Shown here: one piece after another, positions 5,900-9,626 of the stretch
Layout of the letters: every line of letters begins with the position of its first letter
How positions within the stretch are numbered: the first letter of the stretch is position 1
Assembly: GCA_947450745.1 (NCBI GenBank)
Contig: CANFYD010000106.1
Location: 1-9,626 of the forward strand
Source of the DNA: Burkholderiales bacterium
Lineage (GTDB): Bacteria > Pseudomonadota > Gammaproteobacteria > Burkholderiales > Burkholderiaceae_C
Length of the DNA: 9,626 nt
Reading direction: 5' to 3'
Translations under genes and position numbers: made by a program
Notes under the pieces: model-generated
Seen by the model: only the letters and a program-made list of their open reading frames with translations
Told to the model about the DNA's origin: nothing
The model's database searches: none

Positions 5900-6749
5900 G
5901 CGCCACCCCAGCACTCTTCCAGCTCATCGCCCAGCCATACAAAGCGACGAAGCCGATGATGGCCAACATGACACCGAACAGCAGGTGCAACAGCGGCAGG
6001 ATCAGCATCCCCATCTGGTGGACCAGCGCCACATGCAGCGCGTATTGCAGCGGCGTCAGCACGAACAAGAAGCCCCAAGTCAACAGCGTCAACAGCACCC
6101 GCTGCCAGACGGCAAACGGGAACAGGTAATAGGTGGCCAGATGAATCCAGGGGGCCAGCAGCATCAGATGCCAAGCCTGGCGCAGCCCGCTGCTGATGTG
6201 CAGGGCCACAGAATGCGGAAAACTGGCCGGCCAGCAGATGAAGAAAAGCACCGCTGCACCGTGCACCAGCACCGCAAAGCGCAGCAGATAGGCGACCGGT
6301 TTGGCCGCGTCCGACATACGGCCGGCAGCCCACCACACCGCCAGCGCAATCAGCCCATGCCAGAGCGACATCCAGCTGCCCGGGTCAGCCAACTGGACGT
6401 CGATGTAGGGGACGGCCAAGGAGAGCAAGCTGTCGCCACCGCGCCCCTGCACCTCGAACTGCCCTGGCAGCTCCAGCGCCTGCAGCCACCAGACCATCGC
6501 GCTCGCCCAGGCCTGCGCCACCCAGGGGCGCGCCAGCAGCGCCAGCCAAGTCAGGCCGACGGCCAAGCCCAGGCCAACCCACAGCCGTAGCAGCGGCAGC
6601 TGCAGCCGCCACATGGCGCGGTGCTGCGCGATCGTGCCGCCCAGGTGTCCGCGCAGATGTCCGCGCAGATGGCCACGCGAATGCCCACGCAAAGGCCTAC
6701 CCAAAGGCCGGCGCTGCAGCGGTTCAAACGGCTGATGCTCAACAGGCAT
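5892..6749 (-). CDS. Multi-pass inner-membrane protein, faintly exosortase-like, unknown function
   Basis: 285 residues from the ATG at 6747-6749, which lies 6 nt after the previous stop; stop TAG at 5892-5894. Residues 1-45 are Arg/His/Gly-rich with RGHL repeats. The rest has five or six membrane segments (about 52-72, 128-142, 151-173, 192-212, 215-232, 246-272) and one longer, probably periplasmic, loop (about 90-125). The second half, with HISSGLRQAW (184-193), Arg217 in VWQRVLL and ALVHQMGMLILP (241-252), is loosely reminiscent of exosortases or exosortase-associated membrane proteins. Where an exosortase has its Cys-Ser-Gly there is Ser-Ser-Gly, so sortase-type catalysis is not supported. 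An internal ATG at 6612-6614 (residue 46) would remove the repeat region but has no visible ribosome-binding site. Its position among EPS genes suggests a membrane role in polymer handling or protein anchoring. Function unknown. Confidence 0.65.
   Translation of the reverse strand: MPVEHQPFEPLQRRPLGRPLRGHSRGHLRGHLRGHLGGTIAQHRAMWRLQLPLLRLWVGLGLAVGLTWLALLARPWVAQAWASAMVWWLQALELPGQFEVQGRGGDSLLSLAVPYIDVQLADPGSWMSLWHGLIALAVWWAAGRMSDAAKPVAYLLRFAVLVHGAAVLFFICWPASFPHSVALHISSGLRQAWHLMLLAPWIHLATYYLFPFAVWQRVLLTLLTWGFLFVLTPLQYALHVALVHQMGMLILPLLHLLFGVMLAIIGFVALYGWAMSWKSAGVAHA
6642..6689 (-). repeat. Tandem 12-bp repeat coding RGHL units
   Basis: Four 12-bp units code RGHS-RGHL-RGHL-RGHL (residues 21-36 of the membrane protein), preceded by a related GRPL unit. 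On the plus strand the core unit TGTCCGCGCAGA is directly repeated near 6645-6669. The unit is in frame, so copy-number change would lengthen or shorten a positively charged cytosolic N-terminus. Confidence 0.75.
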
Positions 6750-6755
6750 CGCGCT

Positions 6756-7583
6756 TTACCACTTGGCAAACAAACCCAGCCCCAGCGTGTTGCGCTGGTA
6801 GGTCGGGTTGTTGTATTGCTCGGCCTGGGCGGTAAAACCCCACTGCGGGGCGATCCAGCGCCGCCACGTGGCCGCCACGCTGCGGCTGTGGAAGTTGACC
6901 AATTGCGCCTCGGCGCCCAGCGCTTGGTAAGCCTCGGTGCCACTGCTGGCGCGCAGGCTCAGGTACTGCTCGCCTTGGCGGCCAAACGTGGCGCTGACAT
7001 AGGGCATCTGCGAGGTGATGCTGCCGGGCTGGCTGCGGTTGAACAGCACGCCGGCTTCCAGCACGGCGGGCAGTTGCAGATACCAGGCCGCCGACAAGCG
7101 CAGGCCGCTGTCGCTGCGCTGGTTGTCGAACACCGCGTAAGTGGCCGCCACCGAGGTGACCAGTTGGCGCTGCGCCAACCACTTGCGGGACAGTTGCACG
7201 TCGCCGCGCGCATTCGCCCAGTTCGGCCCGCCGTGGCCGAACACCAGCGAGCCGGTGCCAAACCAGTCGGGCGACAACACCCGGGTGTAAGCGAGGGCAG
7301 CCACACCGCCGTGGGCCCCGAACTTGCGCTCGTCCAACAACTCAGCGTTCAGACTGTCGCCGCCCGCCAGCTGCCAAGCGAAACGCAGCGACAGCGACTC
7401 GCCGTCCGGCAAGCCGGCACTCAAACTGCTGTGACTGGCGAGCACATCCCAAGTCACCACTGGTGTGGCGTTGGCGCTTGCATCAGCTGCGGCGGGGCTG
7501 GGCTGGGCGGCCGCCGTGGCCGAGCACAGCACGGCAGCCAGGCCGATGGCGAGGCTGATTTTGGACTTCAGGGTTGAACTCAT
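6756..7583 (-). CDS. YaiO-family outer-membrane beta-barrel protein
   Basis: 275 residues. The N-terminus is a signal peptide (MSSTLKSKIS start, cleavage near TAAAQ, about residue 26). The mature protein is a run of alternating amphipathic strands with aromatic ends and ends GLGLFAKW; a terminal aromatic residue is usual for BAM-inserted barrels, mostly Phe but here Trp. The pattern (early LSAGLPDGESLSLRFAW, mid WFGTGSLVFGHGG and RLSAAWYLQLP, late WRRWIAPQWGFTAQAEQY) resembles the YaiO family. In E. coli, yaiO sits beside a glycosyltransferase gene (yaiP) and a deacetylase gene (yaiS), which fits the deacetylases here. Likely role: outer-membrane protein of a polysaccharide export or modification system. 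The start overlaps the wecB stop by 4 nt (ATGA), with GGAAAG upstream. The barrel call is firm; the family call is from memory. Confidence 0.72.
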   Translation of the reverse strand: MSSTLKSKISLAIGLAAVLCSATAAAQPSPAAADASANATPVVTWDVLASHSSLSAGLPDGESLSLRFAWQLAGGDSLNAELLDERKFGAHGGVAALAYTRVLSPDWFGTGSLVFGHGGPNWANARGDVQLSRKWLAQRQLVTSVAATYAVFDNQRSDSGLRLSAAWYLQLPAVLEAGVLFNRSQPGSITSQMPYVSATFGRQGEQYLSLRASSGTEAYQALGAEAQLVNFHSRSVAATWRRWIAPQWGFTAQAEQYNNPTYQRNTLGLGLFAKW

Positions 7584-8764
7584 GGCTTGCTTTCCAGATC
7601 ACGGGCCAGAACATCGGCGATTCGCGGGGCGGTGTGGCCGTCTCCAAAGGGGTTGACCGCCTGGCGCATGCGGGCAAGCCCAGCGCCGTCGGTCAGCAGT
7701 TGTTGCACGGTCTGCACGATGCGGCAGCCGTCGGTGCCAACGATGATTCCGGCACCCGCCTCGATCAGCTCCGGCCGCTCGGTGGTGTCCCGCAAGACCA
7801 GCACCGGGCAGGACAGCGCGGCACCTTCTTCCTGGATACCGCCGGAGTCGGTCAGCGCCAGCGCGCTGCGGTGCAAACACCACAGCAGCGCCGGGTAGTC
7901 CAGCGGCGGGCACAGCGTCAGCCGGCCACCCAGCCGCTGCGCCAGCGCGCCCAGCTCGGCGTAGACGATGTCGCGCACGGCCGGGTTGCCGTGCACCGGC
8001 CAGACCACGGCTAAATCGTCGTGTTCGGCCAGCAGCTGAGCCACGGCGCGGGCGATGTTCTGGATGCCTTCGCCCCAGTTTTCGCGCCGGTGGGCGGTCA
8101 CGGTCATCAAGCGGCAACGATCCAGATGCGGGCGCAAGGCCTGCAGCTCGGGCGGCAAGGCCAAGCCGCCCTCGGCCAACAACTGCGACATGCGGACGGT
8201 GCCGGCCAGCGCCGCATCGACCGCCGTGTTGCCGACCATATGCACGTCCGCCGGGGGCACGCCTTCCCGGTGCAGATTGGCGGCGGCACCGGCGGTCGGC
8301 GCGAAATGCCAACGCGCCAGACGCGCCGTCAGCTCGCGGTTTTTCTCTTCGGGAAAGGGCTCACGCGGAATGTGGGTGCGCAGCCCGGCTTCGACATGGC
8401 CGATCGGCACGCCCTGATAGAACGCCGCTTGCGCCGACGCCAAGGTGCTGGTGGTGTCGCCGTGCACCAGCACGGCCCTCGGCTGCACCCGTTCGTAGAC
8501 GTCGGACAGCCCTTCCAGCAGCAGGGCGTTCAAGTGGGCCAGGCTGGCGTTGCGGCGCTCCAGCACCACCTCGTGTTCGGGCTGGATGTCGAAAAACTCG
8601 TACAAGGTGTCGGCCATCTCGCGGTGCTGGCCGCTGTGCACCCAGGCCACCGGCAGGCCACGGCGGCGCAGTTCGGCGTAGACCGGCGCCATTTTGATGA
8701 TTTCCGGGCGGGTGCCGACCGAGATGAGGATGGGGCGTGGGGAGGCAGAGCGGGCGGTAGTCAT
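7580..8764 (-). CDS. wecB: UDP-N-acetylglucosamine 2-epimerase (non-hydrolysing)
   Basis: 394 residues from the ATG at 8762-8764, close to the usual 370-390 of the family. It interconverts UDP-GlcNAc and UDP-ManNAc in the cytosol, supplying ManNAc or ManNAcA units for surface polysaccharides. Family motifs are intact and in order: ISVGTRPEIIKMAPV (14-28), VHGDTTST (100-107), GHVEAGLRT (122-130), FPEEKNR (137-143), TAHRRENWGEG (223-233), PVHGNP (256-261), DSGGIQEEG (306-314) and RDTTERPE (325-332). Asp103, Glu125, Glu140 and His225 sit where the known active-site residues lie. The start overlaps the preceding deacetylase-like stop as ATGA, and the stop overlaps the YaiO-like start in the same way. 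The ATG-initiated form begins only about 10 residues before the first motif, so upstream in-frame starts are not needed. It could also be called mnaA or epsC-like; wecB is the general symbol. Confidence 0.95.
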   Translation of the reverse strand: MTTARSASPRPILISVGTRPEIIKMAPVYAELRRRGLPVAWVHSGQHREMADTLYEFFDIQPEHEVVLERRNASLAHLNALLLEGLSDVYERVQPRAVLVHGDTTSTLASAQAAFYQGVPIGHVEAGLRTHIPREPFPEEKNRELTARLARWHFAPTAGAAANLHREGVPPADVHMVGNTAVDAALAGTVRMSQLLAEGGLALPPELQALRPHLDRCRLMTVTAHRRENWGEGIQNIARAVAQLLAEHDDLAVVWPVHGNPAVRDIVYAELGALAQRLGGRLTLCPPLDYPALLWCLHRSALALTDSGGIQEEGAALSCPVLVLRDTTERPELIEAGAGIIVGTDGCRIVQTVQQLLTDGAGLARMRQAVNPFGDGHTAPRIADVLARDLESKP

Positions 8765-9626
8765 GGGGCCTTGAAACTGAGCAAAGGAAAACGGAGGGAA
8801 AGGGCATCGTCGTAAGTCGTTTGCTCGGGCAAACGCAGGCGCAGCTTGGTTTGCGGGCCCGCCACCACGCGCCAATAAGCGCCCTCGTGGTCGATCTGGG
8901 CACTGCCTTCCAGCAGCAGCGGCCGGGCGTAACGCGCCACCGGCAGCAGCCACGCAAAATGGGCCAAGGACTGCGGGTGGCTGGCTGTCAGCAATTGGGC
9001 GCGGCTGGGCTGAATGTCTTGTTCCCCGCCTTGCCTTAGCTCGGAATCAACGTCGGGCTCCAGCTCGGGCGTCAACTGCCACTGAACCGCCAGCCGCTGG
9101 TTGGCAAAGTCGGCGTATTGCGCCATCGTCAGCCAGCGCAAGCGCTGCTGGCGCAACAAGGCGGCGGTATGCGCCATCCAGGCTTTGAACGCAGCGGGAA
9201 ACAGGGCGATCCCAGGCGGATGGAAGTAGACCAAGCGCACGGTGCGGTACTGGGCACAGTAGTCGGCCACGTCATTGAGCCAGGCGGCAATGTCGCGCTC
9301 GCTCTGATGCGCCATCTGGGCGTCTTCGAACGTGCCGTAAGTGCCGTAGCTCAGCACCGGAAACGCCCACATATTGGCCGGCCCGCGCCGCTCGCCCTGA
9401 TAGCTGCGGGTGGGCGCCATGCCGATATCGCCGGTCGAGTAATAAGCGCGTATGCCCTGCTCGTGCAGCCACTGCGTGACCCAGGCCGGGTGGTTGCCGA
9501 CCGGGGCCGAGTACTCGCGCACCGGGCGGCCGCTGCTGGCTTGCACGACAGCGATGTTTTTTTCGATCAGCGGAATCGACAGCGCCGGCTCCACTTTGTC
9601 GACCTGCAACCCAAAAGCGTTGTGTA
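8761..9626 (-). CDS. Deacetylase-like protein, C-terminal part only (5' end outside window)
   Basis: The frame is open from the right edge to TGA at 8761-8763, giving 287 visible residues. It is clearly paralogous to the deacetylase at 2307-4526. Shared blocks are REYSAPVGNHPAW (REYSAPVGNNPAW in the other), a GERRGPANMWAFPVLS block (GERLTQKLWAMPIS), VYFHPPG (FYNHPPG), LTMAQYADF (YSMAQIADF) and a C-terminal WLLP motif. The window cuts it just at HNAFGL, which aligns with HDLYGL in the other copy, so the visible His is the likely second metal histidine; the Asp motif and the rest of the domain lie upstream. A TTG at 9607-9609 should not be read as the start. The ATGA overlap with wecB shows it belongs to the operon. 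An acidic linker (ELEPDVDSELRQGGEQD) is unique to this copy. Confidence 0.8.
   Translation of the reverse strand, partial: HNAFGLQVDKVEPALSIPLIEKNIAVVQASSGRPVREYSAPVGNHPAWVTQWLHEQGIRAYYSTGDIGMAPTRSYQGERRGPANMWAFPVLSYGTYGTFEDAQMAHQSERDIAAWLNDVADYCAQYRTVRLVYFHPPGIALFPAAFKAWMAHTAALLRQQRLRWLTMAQYADFANQRLAVQWQLTPELEPDVDSELRQGGEQDIQPSRAQLLTASHPQSLAHFAWLLPVARYARPLLLEGSAQIDHEGAYWRVVAGPQTKLRLRLPEQTTYDDALSLRFPLLSFKAP

Noticed and set aside
6621..7577. 318-codon plus-strand open frame opposite the YaiO-like gene
   Set aside because: Low-complexity Gln/Arg/Ala/Val translation, no ribosome-binding site, fully antisense to a well-supported barrel gene.
8021..8815. 264-codon plus-strand open frame opposite wecB
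   Set aside because: Antisense to intact WecB motifs; the translation has no recognisable domain.

Overview
The window is a high-GC bacterial segment. The gene families, the dense overlapping gene layout and the GC-biased codons suggest a betaproteobacterium of the order Burkholderiales (Leptothrix/Rubrivivax/Comamonadaceae-like). That placement is inference; there is no rRNA or other taxonomic marker here.

Left part (1-2266): three small transcription units for envelope proteins. A minus-strand gene, cut by the left edge, encodes an exported protein with a beta/gamma-crystallin domain followed by a glycine-zipper segment. A roughly 417-bp non-coding divergent region with several inverted repeats separates it from a plus-strand pair: a 60-residue orphan small protein and an exported four-cysteine protein, coupled by a 4-nt overlap. 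A small BON-domain lipoprotein gene follows on the plus strand and runs convergently into the next cluster.

Right part (2307-9626): a tightly packed minus-strand operon that continues past the right edge. In transcription order it encodes the C-terminal part of a deacetylase-like protein, a non-hydrolysing UDP-GlcNAc 2-epimerase (WecB type), a YaiO-like outer-membrane beta-barrel, a multi-pass inner-membrane protein with a repeat-rich N-terminus, an exported probable six-hairpin (alpha/alpha) glycosidase-like protein, and an exported two-domain protein (glutamine-amidotransferase-like plus NodB-like deacetylase). The first and last are paralogues. Junctions are ATGA overlaps or short gaps, so co-transcription is likely.

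The simplest reading is an exopolysaccharide locus. WecB would make UDP-ManNAc, the deacetylases and glycosidase-like protein would modify or trim the polymer in the periplasm, and the YaiO-like barrel would act at the outer membrane. No glycosyltransferase or polymerase is in view, so they would have to lie beyond position 9626. This combination does not match Pel, Pga, alginate or cellulose loci as I know them and is the main point of interest. Only WecB and the BON protein are near-certain family calls; the membrane protein and the two plus-strand small proteins have no assigned function.
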